Positions 10,276 to 21,108 of a stretch of DNA of 64,000 nt are shown piece after piece (the stretch's first letter is position 1; the number at the start of each line of letters is the position of its first letter). The stretch lies in the NCBI RefSeq assembly GCF_016545825.1, contig NC_052616.1, forward strand, positions 60,595,278 through 60,659,277. Reading direction: 5' to 3'. The DNA comes from Eucalyptus grandis (taxonomy: Eukaryota > Streptophyta > Magnoliopsida > Myrtales > Myrtaceae). The notes beneath the pieces were generated by a model that saw only the letters and a list, made by a program, of their open reading frames with translations, was not told the DNA's origin and ran no database searches. A program made the position numbers and the translations under genes.

Positions 10276-10629
10276 ATGAGTTCACGAGCCACAATCACCC
10301 TTCCGATTCCACTGGCCAGGACTGCCCAAGACAAAGATTTTCTAACCAAGAACTGCTCTAAGCGTTCTCGAGAGCCGTACAATCTTCTCTCCGACGAGGA
10401 ATTCTTCCGTGCGCTCGTCGACTTCCAATGGGATACCACGGAGTCAAGCTCGGTCAAGGCTTCTGCACCGGCTGCCACCCCCGACGGCAAGGATCGGGGC
10501 GGCCGCGGGGCTAGCAAGGATGGCTGTACAGCTAGATTGGACCCTGCTTGGTTTGAGGCTGATCTTAGCCTCTCGGACCTTCTGCAAGTCATCCGCATGG
10601 AGCATCAAAAGAGTCTTCGCAAAGAATGA
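10276..10629 (+). CDS. Unknown 117-aa intronless gene, copy beta-1 (intact)
   Basis: Single open exon of 117 codons beginning MSSRATITLP and ending in a basic tail (KSLRKE). I do not recognise the family. The protein has no signal peptide or membrane segment. It has a central acidic 'LLSDEEFF' stretch, a 'VDFQWDT' motif near residue 56 and a conserved C-terminal segment (about residues 88-112) with 'LDPAWFEADL' and 'LLQVIRMEHQ'. The C-terminal part is the best conserved between all five copies in this window, and the two intact copies have the same length. This suggests constraint, but it could also reflect recent duplication. A TATA-like box lies upstream and PGLP2 pseudogene A converges from the right. 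The start is the first ATG after the leader and is shared with 19533 and 28973. Confidence 0.6.
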   Translation: MSSRATITLPIPLARTAQDKDFLTKNCSKRSREPYNLLSDEEFFRALVDFQWDTTESSSVKASAPAATPDGKDRGGRGASKDGCTARLDPAWFEADLSLSDLLQVIRMEHQKSLRKE

Positions 10630-11705
10630 TTTTAGTGTGAAATCTTTGGGATCGTGAGAGATTTCGCTGTGTTTGAACTTTTTGCCTAGATGTTGACGTG
10701 ATTTTGTTAATAGTATCATCCCATTATGACTAACTGTGTTGCTTTCATGGTTTAGACCGAATCACAATAATGAATCTTGAACTGAGAATCAAATCAAATT
10801 GTAGAGTTTGGTGAAACATATATTTTTTGTGTCGTGCACACTAGAGTTAGGGAAAATTTCAAGAAGTGTAGGACAAGATTTCTGTGTATAGAAAGATATC
10901 TCAGCCCGTTGGTTTTGTGAGCACAAGGATCGTGTTTTAAACATACAAAGTTTCGCCAGATTGCAAAGCATAAGATGTTTTTTCGTTTTTTCAAGCTATA
11001 ACATACTTGGAAAATTACAACAGAACTCCATCAATTTCGATCGAAATTTCAATTGAATTCATTGGTATGTGTCCGATTGTCCATTCGACAGTGAATTACC
11101 AGAATCTCTTTGCAATTTAGTAGATTGCAAGTCATCTTATCGATACATATTGTTTTGACCTCGGATCAAACTAAACCATAAGGTACAATTGGTGAATCGA
11201 TTCTAGTAGCTATGGTAAGTTCTCAGGAAACATATTCTGTAGTAATATGCATAATGAATGGTCTAACTAGCTCCTCCGACATAAATTCATCTTTCCTATT
11301 TCTAGAGGACATCCAATCTTACTTGGCAAAACTCACGATGTAACTTCAACTGAACAAGCTCTCCTAGCTTGGGTCTAACATACGCCTTCCTGCAAAGAAC
11401 CCCTTTCCATATATACAGAGTCAACAAAAAGCATGGGCGTTTGTAATAAATTCAGGGGCACGAATTGAAGCCATTCGCCTACAAATTAGATTTCGCGGTG
11501 CATTTTTCATGTGATTTTCTATTTATCTCAGTTCACCGAATTTGTTTCCGGACTTGGTTATTGAAGAAAAGGAAAAAGAAATACAGCTGAAAGCTGTTCA
11601 TGCCAGTATTCTGTGTTTCACAATAGCCAAAGGGAGAAAGGATGGACTTAGATAATCAGGCAAAGAAAGTCTGACATGCCAGAAAGACTATCACGCCTGA
11701 TAGGG
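10630..11705. other. Shared 3' flank between unknown gene and PGLP2 copy A
   Basis: Non-coding. Parallel stretches in modules B (19900-21108) and C (29330-30540) align along most of their length, so this is one duplicated intergenic spacer between convergent genes. No gene, RNA or transposon recognised. Confidence 0.7.
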
Positions 11706-14700
11706 TCACGCTCCTAATAGATCGAGAAAGTCGGACACCTTGTTTGTGTAATAATCCGGCTGAATATCATTTGCCGGGTCTTGAAGAGCAGATAGAGTTG
11801 TCACACCTGCAGATGCAGAAGGAGCAATCAAGATATGCACTGAACACGACGAGTGAGTTTAGGAAGTTCATTGAAGACTAAAAACTAGAAAACCAAGTTT
11901 TGGGACGATAGACTTCCCCGCCCGCTAAAGATGGAGTCCCTACCTGAAAGAACAAGCAGAGTCTTGCAGCCAGCATTCTGCCCAAATAAGATATCGGAGT
12001 CCAATCGATCACCCACCATGCACATCCTGGGACAATCAATTTGGAACCTGCACCAGGAAAGGCTGCACATTCAGCGTCTTAACGATGACTCCCGCTCCAC
12101 TAGCATTTCAAAAGTTTCTATACAATGGATGAAATTCAATTTGACGTTCCATAACCCAGCATTAGCGGACTCCTTTGTCTATACTTTTACAAATCTAAAA
12201 TCATATGGATAGGACAATAAGGAGATTCGATCATGAGAAAGAAAGAGAAGAGTTCTGTCCCAGTTATTTTTTTTACTTCTTTAGTAAAAACTCCATCATG
12301 AAGGTTGATGGCTTCCCAACCACTATAGGCTCCTTCTGAGTTGAACTGCAGATGGCTGCAACCATACACCCAGCACCTGAAAGCCAAATATGAATTAGCT
12401 CTCAATGTTAACGATACTTTCCTGCCATTTAGCGATAGACAGAGATGAATACCAGGCCATTCTTGTAAATCAGTCATGTGCGCTACTGCATCTCGATTTG
12501 TCGCAATAAAAAGGCATCCTGGATTCTCACGGATGCAGAGAGTTCCATACCTACCATATCATTGCCCATTACTTTAGAACAAAAGGGAAAGCCAAGCATG
12601 AATTCGAAACTCAGAGCATCATTATATGCATCAAAGATCACGTTTCACTGCACAGTGTGAATCAGGGCAAGCTGTTCCAGCTTCTTCCTCATCCAAGTAC
12701 AAAGGATTTCAAGATGGACAAAGAACTGGTGTACGACAAAACCTGTGGCAATTATACTCGTACTCTTAATATGACTTTCAGCAGAATGCAAAAGGAGTTC
12801 TCGAACACTGCCAATTCCCATCATATAAAGACTTCACAGTAGATGCATCAACGTAAACAACAGAAGCAATTCATCATGTCATTTCATAGTTATTGATGTA
12901 ATTTCGATAAGAACTTATTCAGCATTTTCTGTTACTACAAAGTGAGAAGTCATGTCCTGGAAAACTTTCAAGAACATTGAAAGAACAGTCCAGATATGTG
13001 AATGGTAAGATGAACAAAAGATTTAGAGTTTCTCACTGAAGCTTGTAGTAGTTGATGAAGGGGTCAAGCCCAACCACGACTGCTCCAACCTAAAAAAAGA
13101 AGTTGCAAGTTCCTTCTTAGAGCAGCAAACCTAGAAGAGAAAACATATAAGACCTGAACCGCTATTACACTCTTGTCATGTTCAAAAAGGCAATTTGATT
13201 TCCACTCCGCTGTCTTTTTGCCATCTTCCTGCAAATGAAGTTGTCAATGTCGCTAGTCAGTGTGAAAGAGCCCTTTTCTCCCATTATTTCACTACCTGAT
13301 TTCTTGATGTATAAAAGCAATAACGGATAGCTCAAAAGCACATTTCAGGTAACGACATCATCTCCTTTTCACTTAAAACATCATGTAGGTGAACAAGGTT
13401 CTCACCGGACCTCCAAGGCCAGTATATCCAGCAAGCTGGAGTTCCTCTATAATGCCTTCGCCACCAATCACATAAACCTGAATGACATGTTGAAAACTAA
13501 CCATTAGCAAAATGGATGACTTGTATGAATAGGACTGAAGCGAAATTCCTTTTTTCTTGTCAGTAAACAGAAGAGCAATGCAAGTTAGTGGTGACTAGAA
13601 TGTCCATATTCCACAACACACACTGACGAACGGAACAGTTAAGCCTTTGACATGACATGGGATCAATAATACGGATCTTCTTATTTGATCGAGCTCCCCT
13701 AATGCCATATTCTCCTAAAAAATTGTATTTTTCTGGGACAAAGCTTTGGTCTGTTTGCTCCAAGCAACTTCCACAGAGTCACATTTCTTTGTGAAGTGCT
13801 TCCACAAAGTCATATTACTATCCAAGAACCTCTATGAACCAACTGCGATGTCACATTTTTGCTACTTTTTTTGGTAAAATCTCGCAAACCACTTCCATTC
13901 CAAGATGTCTTTATGCCGTACTAGCATTCCGTATGCTACACGCTAGGCCTATTCAAGTCGTAACACTCGACTAGAAATTACAAATTTCCCGCCTTATCTA
14001 ACAACTACGACTATCGGCCTATCAGGATTGCGCAAACGTTCTCACTCATAAATTAGCCGAAGGTCACTTCAACAGTTTTGTTCTAATCATTGAACTTAGC
14101 GTCTAGCGATTAATACGCCTCAAATAGAGAATGCACTATGCTTTCAGACAGGAGAATCACGAGAAGAAGCGTCACCTTCTTGTCTTGAGGAAAATCATTG
14201 ACCTTCAGATACATGGCGGCCGCGAACGACGACGAGAAGATCTCATCCTGCGACCAAAAACCAATCCCAGATTTCGAAACCCCGCTTTCGATCGACAACC
14301 AACAGCAAAAGAAGAGCAACGGAAACGAACCTCGCTCACGGAAATCCCGAGAGAACCGAATTTTTGGCGTTCTCCCTCCTCGACTTCCTCGAGTTGTTCG
14401 TCACGAACACCAGCTTCTTCCCCTGCCAAATTCCCACACGCCGACAACAACCTCGGAATTTTCAAACGACACACAAGCAAATGATGAACGAGACAGGAAC
14501 AGAGAGAAAGCGCAACGGTTTACTTTGGATCGGAGCAAGTCGAGAGTCTGAGAAACGCCGTCGATGAGCTTGTCTCCTTCCAGATGACACCTGGCGACGA
14601 CGAAGGAAACACACGACCGGATCAGCCAAATTTCAAACGCGACGAAATGGTCCGAGGAAGTGGCGTCGGAGCCGGACCCTCGCAGTCGAAGAGGAAGGCG

Positions 14701-14788
14701 TCCACGGAGTCGAAGAGTTCTCGGAAGTTGCCGGAGGAGAGCGGCGGCGCCGCCGCGCCGCGCCGGCGGTCGAGCTCTCGGCTTCCAT
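11706..14788 (-). pseudogene. PGLP2-type phosphoglycolate phosphatase, frameshifted copy A
   Basis: Same 11-exon structure as the intact copy at 21109-24179. Exons on the minus strand: ~14683-14788, ~14519-14587, ~14333-14424, 14176-14247, 13406-13477, 13169-13228, 13037-13089, 12453-12550, 12277-12376, 11944-12047, 11706-11806. Exons 4-11 are open and well conserved (FSSSFAAAMYL, MCMVGDRLDSD). Lesions sit in the first three exons. The GC-rich stretch after the start codon is 5 bp longer than in copy B and shifts frame. Exon 2 has lost one G in the 'TGGAAGGGAGAC' segment. Exon 3 has lost one base before 'TTCGG'. In addition, the second Asp of HAD motif I (FDCDG) is Glu. Three frame breaks plus loss of a catalytic Asp make it a pseudogene unless rescued by unusual splicing. 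Confidence 0.85.
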
Positions 14789-16450
14789 TGCTTCCTTCTT
14801 CTTCTTCGACGATGGGGGGACAAGTGGCGGAATTCGACTCTGCCCGCGCGTGCGTGCGTGCGGTTTGTCGAATGAGACCGAGGCATATGCTTTGGTGGCG
14901 TTTCTCTTGTGCTAATAGTAAAAAAATTTCATTGGACAAAAATTCTCAAAGTTGACGGACACATTTTCCTCTAACCAATTTTCGCCTCACCAAAAATTCA
15001 AAACCCAAACCGAATACCCTTTGTTAGCAGCTTGGGATATGATGTGGAGGATTAGATTTTAGTTAGGGAAAATTACAACCAATTGTGCAAATGACAATTT
15101 TTTAATTTGACCAATTTAATGCTAAAAATTTTGACGATTTGTTAATTTAGTCATTCCTATCAATTTTAATTGAAAATCACGGGTTACATGCCAATTATAT
15201 CACATAGAGCCACTAGGATTGACATAAACAATTTTTATAATCCTTTTTAATTACTACAGACAAGACTCGTTGTCCGAGCTACTACATAGGATACCCTCAC
15301 TAATGGTTGACAAGGGTTTGTAAGCCCTCACTGACCACAATGACAAAAAAAATTAACAAAATTAAAATAATAATAATAATTGTGTTGACGTTAGCCGTGC
15401 CACTTAAAATGATCAATTTCATATCAACGATTTTTTGTCAACAATGATTGAAATGATTAAATTGGAAAATTGTTAAAAAAAAAATTAAAACTAGATTGCC
15501 CAAATAAAAATGATTTACAATAACTTTATGACTTTTTCTATAAGTTTTTCTTTTAGTTAGGAAAATCAATATGGGATTTTTCATGAGACAAAATTTAATT
15601 CAAGGTAAATGTGTCATAAAAATACCAGTTTAGGAATTTCTTATACAATGGAAAGTAGTTTAATGGTAAGTGTGTCATAGGATACTAGTATGAGATTTTT
15701 AATAATATTAACTCTTTTTTTGCGTTGAAGTCAATTGTCGTCTAAAGGCATCTCCAAACTTACTAGTGGTGCAAAAAGTATGAAGATCCTAAATTCGCTT
15801 CACGGTTGAACTAAGAAATCACAATAATCATAACTTGATGATATCGCATCACTCATTTAAAAGATGTAGCATCTTCTAGTATGCTTTATATATTGCATGT
15901 TGAATCATTAGTTATGAAAATGATGAGCAATTAGGTCAGTTCAATCCAAAAATAAACTTAATCGGTCTTGCCTAATCAGGTACTAACCCGTTCACATGAA
16001 CCAAATAGGCTCCGGGGTAAAAAATATGGTACACTAACCTTGACTAGTTCAATTCCCAATTTTATATCGCAAATCATCAAGGCCGATTTTAGCTTATTTT
16101 TCTTTTTTATTATACGTTGGAGATGAGTTTAAAACTTGAGAAGGTTAGAATACACAAATGCCTTAACCACAATGCCATAATTCATTTACGTGGTATGTTT
16201 CCCTAAAATAATATTTGTTTCACTTAAATTTAGGCCAAATTCTTGGACAATCCTAGAATTGGTTCGGTTCCCGATTTCAAAAATCAAGAACCAACTCTAA
16301 TAGGATAGGTTCTTGATCAAGTATCTGAAACTTACCCCTTCTAGAATCAATTACGCTAGTAACAAAACTTAATTCCCAACATATGAATAGATGAGATGCT
16401 TTAGTTTCATAAAAAGTAAATTAGCTTTTGTCCTTTCTGTGGTCTAGTTA
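14789..16450. repeat. PGLP2 upstream block, copy A
   Basis: Duplicated 5' flank of the phosphatase gene; matches 24180-25890 and 33671-35300. It includes an AT-rich element at about 15066-15543 that begins GGGAAAATTAC and is shared by all three copies. At about 16450 the similarity to B and C ends abruptly ('GGTCTAGTTATTT' then a jump into block X), which marks a duplication breakpoint. Confidence 0.75.
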
Positions 16451-17180
16451 TTTGTCGCTACATCTTTTTATTTTTGACCTTTTCCTTCTACTTTGACTCT
16501 TAGATCAATTTTGATGTTGGACCTCTTTCTTTAACCAGAATAGGGAAAATTACCAAAAAATTTCTAAATCAATTGTATTTATGCCGACTCAGTCCAAAAC
16601 ATTTCAATTTTGCCAATTTAATTGTAAACATTTTTTATAATTTGTCAATTTAATCCGTTTAATCAATTTTGGTTGAAAATTACTAACCTAGATACCAATC
16701 GTTCTACTTAAGATGGTTGACACTAATGTGAACAATTTTTATAAATTTTTCTAATTTTTTTCTTTTTCTATTTTGTTTGCTTTCTTTTTTTCATTGTGCT
16801 GGTGAGAGTCACCGATGGCCCTTGTCAAAAAATAATTTAAAAAATAAAAGAAAAAGAAAAATATTCAAATATTCAAAAAAATAAAAAAAAAATTTACAAT
16901 GATAGTGCCACGTAAGACGGCAATTCTAGTATAATTAGATGGAATAACTCAATTGAGAATTTACCAAAATGTTTAATATTAAAATTGATAAAATTGAAAT
17001 ATTTAGAATTGAATTTGCACAAATACAATAGGTTTAGAATTTCTTTAGTAATTCTCCCAACGTAGAGATCATGAATCTTGAATAACACATGCATGGTCCT
17101 GTTTTAGATCAAGTGGAAATTCTTTTCACGAAATAATCTTTAAAAACAATTGTCAATACAATATCTTTTCCGGCTTTAAT
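16450..17180. repeat. Array block X, partial copy 2
   Basis: Starts inside block X at 'GTCGCTACATCTTTTT' and matches 6340-7050. Contains the long-TIR MITE at 16543-17058. The truncated start makes this the fusion point between modules A and B. Confidence 0.75.
16543..17058. mobile_element. Long-TIR MITE (Mutator-like), copy 3
   Basis: Ends GGGAAAATTACC.. and ..GTAATTCTCCC, with long imperfect inverted arms. Near-twin of 6430-6939 in sequence and position. Confidence 0.65.
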
Positions 17181-17187
17181 TAATAAA

Positions 17188-17822
17188 TTGATGTCGGAAT
17201 TGAGATTAGCTGCCTATGATTACGCGATAATAATCGGGGTTGACACTGATCATGCGAAGTCTAATTTAGGAAATAATCTGGGAAGTGACCTACTTCAAGA
17301 AAGTTATCTACTTAGCATTACTCCTTATCCTACTCGAATGTTTCCTTTTGCTCTTCCTACAACGTTAACCTGATCGAGACCTACCACAGCTAGGATCACT
17401 CCAAGGTCTGCTTAAATAGGAACTCGAAACCTCTTCTTCAGTCACCATGACACTAAGCAAAGAAGAGTTCAGGAACCACACGGCGAATCAGCCTTCCAAT
17501 TCCAATAGTCAACGCCACCACCCAAGGCAAAGATTTTCTCGTCAAGAATGGCTCCAAGCCTTCTCAAGAACCGTACAATTTTCCCTCCGACGAGGAGTTC
17601 TTTGCTTTGCTCATCAACTTCCAATGGGATGCGGCGGAGTCGAGCTTAGTCGACGCTCTAGCGCCGGCTGCTACTTCCAAAGGCAAGGTTTGCAGCCATG
17701 GGGCTAGCAAGAAGGGCTGTGCAGCTAGATTGGACCCTGCTTGGTTCGGGGTTGATCTTAACCTCTCGGACTTTCTGCAAGTCATACGCATGGAGCATCA
17801 AAAGAGTCATGGCAAAGAATGA
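17188..17822 (+). pseudogene. Unknown small gene, copy alpha-2, start codon lost
   Basis: The frame that matches the 117-aa protein is open from 17463 to the stop at 17820-17822, but the start codon of the other copies is AAG here (17463-17465). The upstream ATG at 17447 is in another frame. The C-terminal segment (LDPAWF..DLNLSDFLQVIRMEHQ) is intact. The TATA-like TTAAATAGG is kept at about 17412. Probably dead, although translation from an internal or non-ATG codon cannot be excluded. 17188-17400 is the matching upstream region. Confidence 0.7.
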
Positions 17823-18129
17823 TTTTCTTGTAAAATCTTTGAGGTCGTGAGAGATTTAGCCTCTCGGGGTTTAGTTACTAAATCACGACAAATTCCGGAG
17901 TAGTAATACTAAACTTGTGAATCTTGTACTGAGAATCGAATTGAATCGTAGAGTTTGGCAAAACATATAAGATTCTGCAGCCCGTTGGTTTTGGAAAGGT
18001 TTCTGTGTATAGAAAGATCGTCCCGTTGGTTTTGTAAGCACAGCTCCTGCTCCTGCTATGTATATGATAATAATTCTTAACCTAATTAAATGACAGTTTT
18101 TGCCGGAACAACATATGTTTAAATATATT
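17823..18129. other. 3' flank of copy alpha-2 (empty MITE site)
   Basis: Contains 'GGTTTAGTTACTAAATC' at about 17870-17887, the unoccupied counterpart of the MITE insertion at 7740-8574. Otherwise non-coding. Confidence 0.75.
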
Positions 18130-19240
18130 TTACTAGCCAGATGGTGATTTAAGGGAGATAAGAATGAAAAGGACCAAAAAAAAAAAAAATCTTATTAGCA
18201 TAGTCAGATGAAGTGGGTTTGCATGATCTGACGGTAGATATAAGCTACGCTCACATGATCCTAGTGGATCTATTACTTGCCCGTGATAATGTATCAACGA
18301 ATGTGGATTTCTCACATGTTCGTCATCATGACAAGTGGCCTTCGGGTTTGTGCATTTGTTCAAAGAAAGAAAAGCTTATGTTCAATTTACATCTTTCTCT
18401 ATGATCATACATATTCACTTTACCTTGTCACACGGCTTAAATGGAAAGTTTTTCAAATGGTCAGTAATTATCTCACAAAAATTTCATATGATATTAAAAC
18501 AGAAAAATAACACCATCAGATCTATTGTCAGGCACTACATCTTTCTTTTTCTTTTTTCTTTTGACCTTTTGCTTCTACTTTGGTTCTTAGATCAATTTGG
18601 ATATTCAACCTCTTTCTTTAACCTGGATCGAGAAAGTTACCAAAAAAGTTTTGAACCTATTGCATTGTTGCCGATTCAATTCTAAGCGTTTTAATTTGGT
18701 CAATCTAGTCGTAGACCCTTTTTACAATTTGCCAATTGAGCTTTTTCAACCGATTTTAACTGAAACTTATTGACATGGATGTTCATCGTGTCACTAAAAT
18801 TGCCAGTTCTTATGTGGACAATTTTTAAAATTTCATTTTTTTTTCCTTTTTTTCTTGCTTTTATTTCATTTTGCCAACTAGGGTCACCATAGTCGCTAGT
18901 GGCCCTTGTTGGCACAATGAAAAAAATACAAAGAAAAAAGAAAAAAATTTGAAAAATTTACTAGAGTTGTTGACATTAGTGCGGGCAATGTCACGTAAAA
19001 CGGCCACCATCTACATTAGCGTTTTCTAGTTAAAATTGATCGAAATGACTCAATTGACAATCTATCAAAAGGTTTATGAATAAATTGGCATAAATAAATA
19101 GATTTAGGACTTAGTTTAGTAATTATCCCAATCTGAAACAAATGCATGCGTGCTCCTGTTTTAAGATCACGTGGAATTCTTTTCACAATTTTTTGTTTTT
19201 CAAACAGTTAATAGTCGAGTATACAATATCTTCTCCAGCT
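18130..19240. repeat. Array block X, copy 3 (module B)
   Basis: Near-identical to 8880-9960 with small indels. Contains the long-TIR MITE at 18630-19129. No gene seen. Confidence 0.85.
18630..19129. mobile_element. Long-TIR MITE (Mutator-like), copy 4
   Basis: Duplicate of 9377-9875 carried within block X; ends GAGAAAGTTACC.. and ..GTAATTATCCC. Confidence 0.6.
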
Positions 19241-19532
19241 TTGATTATCTATGATAATTTGATGCCAGAATTGGGAATAAAAGCTGATGAGTACGCGACA
19301 ATAACTAGGCTTGACGCTGATCATGAGAAGTCTAATTTAGGAAATAATCTGGGAAGTGAGATCTAATTCGACAAAGTGATCTACCTAGCATTACTCCTAG
19401 TCCGAGTCGTATGTTTCCTTTTCCCCCTTACAACGTTAATCAGTTCGAAACTTACTAGAGTTAGGATTCATCCAAGCACTGCTTAAATAGGAACCCGAAA
19501 TCTCTTCCTCAGTCACTGCGACACTTACAGAG

Positions 19533-19896
19533 ATGAGTTCACGGGCCACAATCATCGGAATCACCCTTCCGATTCCAATGGCCAGGACCACCCAGGACAG
19601 AGATTTTCTAACCAAGAACTGCTTTAAGCCTTCTCAAGAGCCGTGCAATCTTCCCTCCGATGAGGAATTCTTCCATGCGCTCGTCGACTTCCAATGGGAT
19701 ACCGCGGAGTTGAGCTTGGTCAAGGCTCCTGCACTGACGGCTATCCCCGACGGCAAGGATCGTGGCAGCCACAGGGAGCAAGGATGGCGTTGCAGCTAGA
19801 TTGGACCCTGCTTGGTTTGAGGCTGATCTTAGCCTCTCGGACCTTCTGCAAGTCATCCGCATGGAGCATCAAAAGAGTCGTGGCAAAGAATGAGTT
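19533..19896 (+). pseudogene. Unknown small gene, copy beta-2, frameshifted
   Basis: Starts with the same MSSRAT as the intact copies, with a 3-codon insertion (IGI) after residue 7. A 2-bp deletion at about 19777 ('CACAGGGAGC' against 'CACAGGTCGAGC' in copy beta-3) shifts the frame and ends the protein at 88 residues (19799). The displaced C-terminal segment (LDPAWFEADLSLSD..) remains readable in another frame to 19894. The conserved tail is thus lost. This is the module whose phosphatase gene is the only intact one. Confidence 0.8.
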
Positions 19897-19899
19897 TTA

Positions 19900-21108
19900 G
19901 TGCAAAATCTTTGGGATTGTGAGTGATTTTGCTGTGTTTGAACTTTTTTACCTAAATGTTGACATGAATTTTGTTAATAGTTTCATCCCATTACAACTTG
20001 CTGTGTTGATCTTTGTTTAGTTACCAATGACGATAAATCAGTCGGAATACTAAACTGAATCTTGAATGAGAGTCAAATCGAATTGTAGAGCTTGACCAGA
20101 TAAGTTTTTGTGTTTCAAGAAGTGTAGGACATGTTTCTGTGTAATATCTTCTGTCTATAAAAAGATGGTAGCCCGTTGGTTTTGTAACCACAAGAATCGT
20201 GTTTTAAACATACAAAGTTTAGTCAGATTGCAAAGCATAATATTTTATTTTATTTTTAAGCTGTAACATACACAATAAAAATACGATAGAATTCCATCAG
20301 TTTCGGTCGAATCAATTGGTATGAGTCCAATTGTACATCCGATAGTGAATTTACTAGTCTCTTTGCAATTCAGTAGATTATAAGTTATCTTATTGACACA
20401 TATCGTTTTGACCTCAAATCAAAACTAAACCATAAGTACGATTGGTGAATCAGTCTAGTAGCTATTCCGGAAACAGCAATGTGCATAATGAATGGTGAAT
20501 CGATTCTAGTCTCTTTGCAATTCAGTAGATTATAAGTCATCTTATCGATACATATCGTTTCAACCTCAAATACTAAACCATAAGGAACGATTGGTGAATC
20601 GATTCTAGCAGCTATGGTAAGTTCTCAGGAAACATGTTCTGTTGTAATATGCATAATGAATGGTCTAACTAGCTCCTCTGACATGAATTCATCTTTCCTA
20701 TTTCTAAAGGACATCCAATCTCACCTGGCAAAACTCATGATGTAACTTCAACTGAACAAGCTCTGCTAGCTTGGGTCTAACATACGCCTTCCTGCAAAGA
20801 ACCCCTTTCCATATATACACAGTCAACAAAAAGCATGGACATATGTAATAAATTCAGGGGAACGAATTGAAGCCATTCGCCTTACAAATTAGGCTTTGCG
20901 GTATATTTTTCATGTGATCGTCAGTTTATCTCAGTTCACCGAATTTGTTTCCGGACTTGGTTATTGAAGAAAAGGAAAAAGAAACACAGCTGAAAGCTGT
21001 TCATGCCAGTATTCTGTGTTTCCCTATTGCCAAAGGGAGAAATGATGGACTTAAATAATCAGGCAAAGAAAGTCTGACATGCCAGAAAGAATATCACGCC
21101 TGATAGGG
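19900..21108. other. Shared 3' flank between unknown gene and PGLP2 copy B
   Basis: Aligns with 10630-11705 and 29330-30540. A local duplication of the 'AGTAGATTATAAGTCATCTTAT' region (about 20345-20470 against 20505-20600) is shared with module C (29780-29880 against 29960-30060) but not with A, so B and C are the closer pair. Confidence 0.7.
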
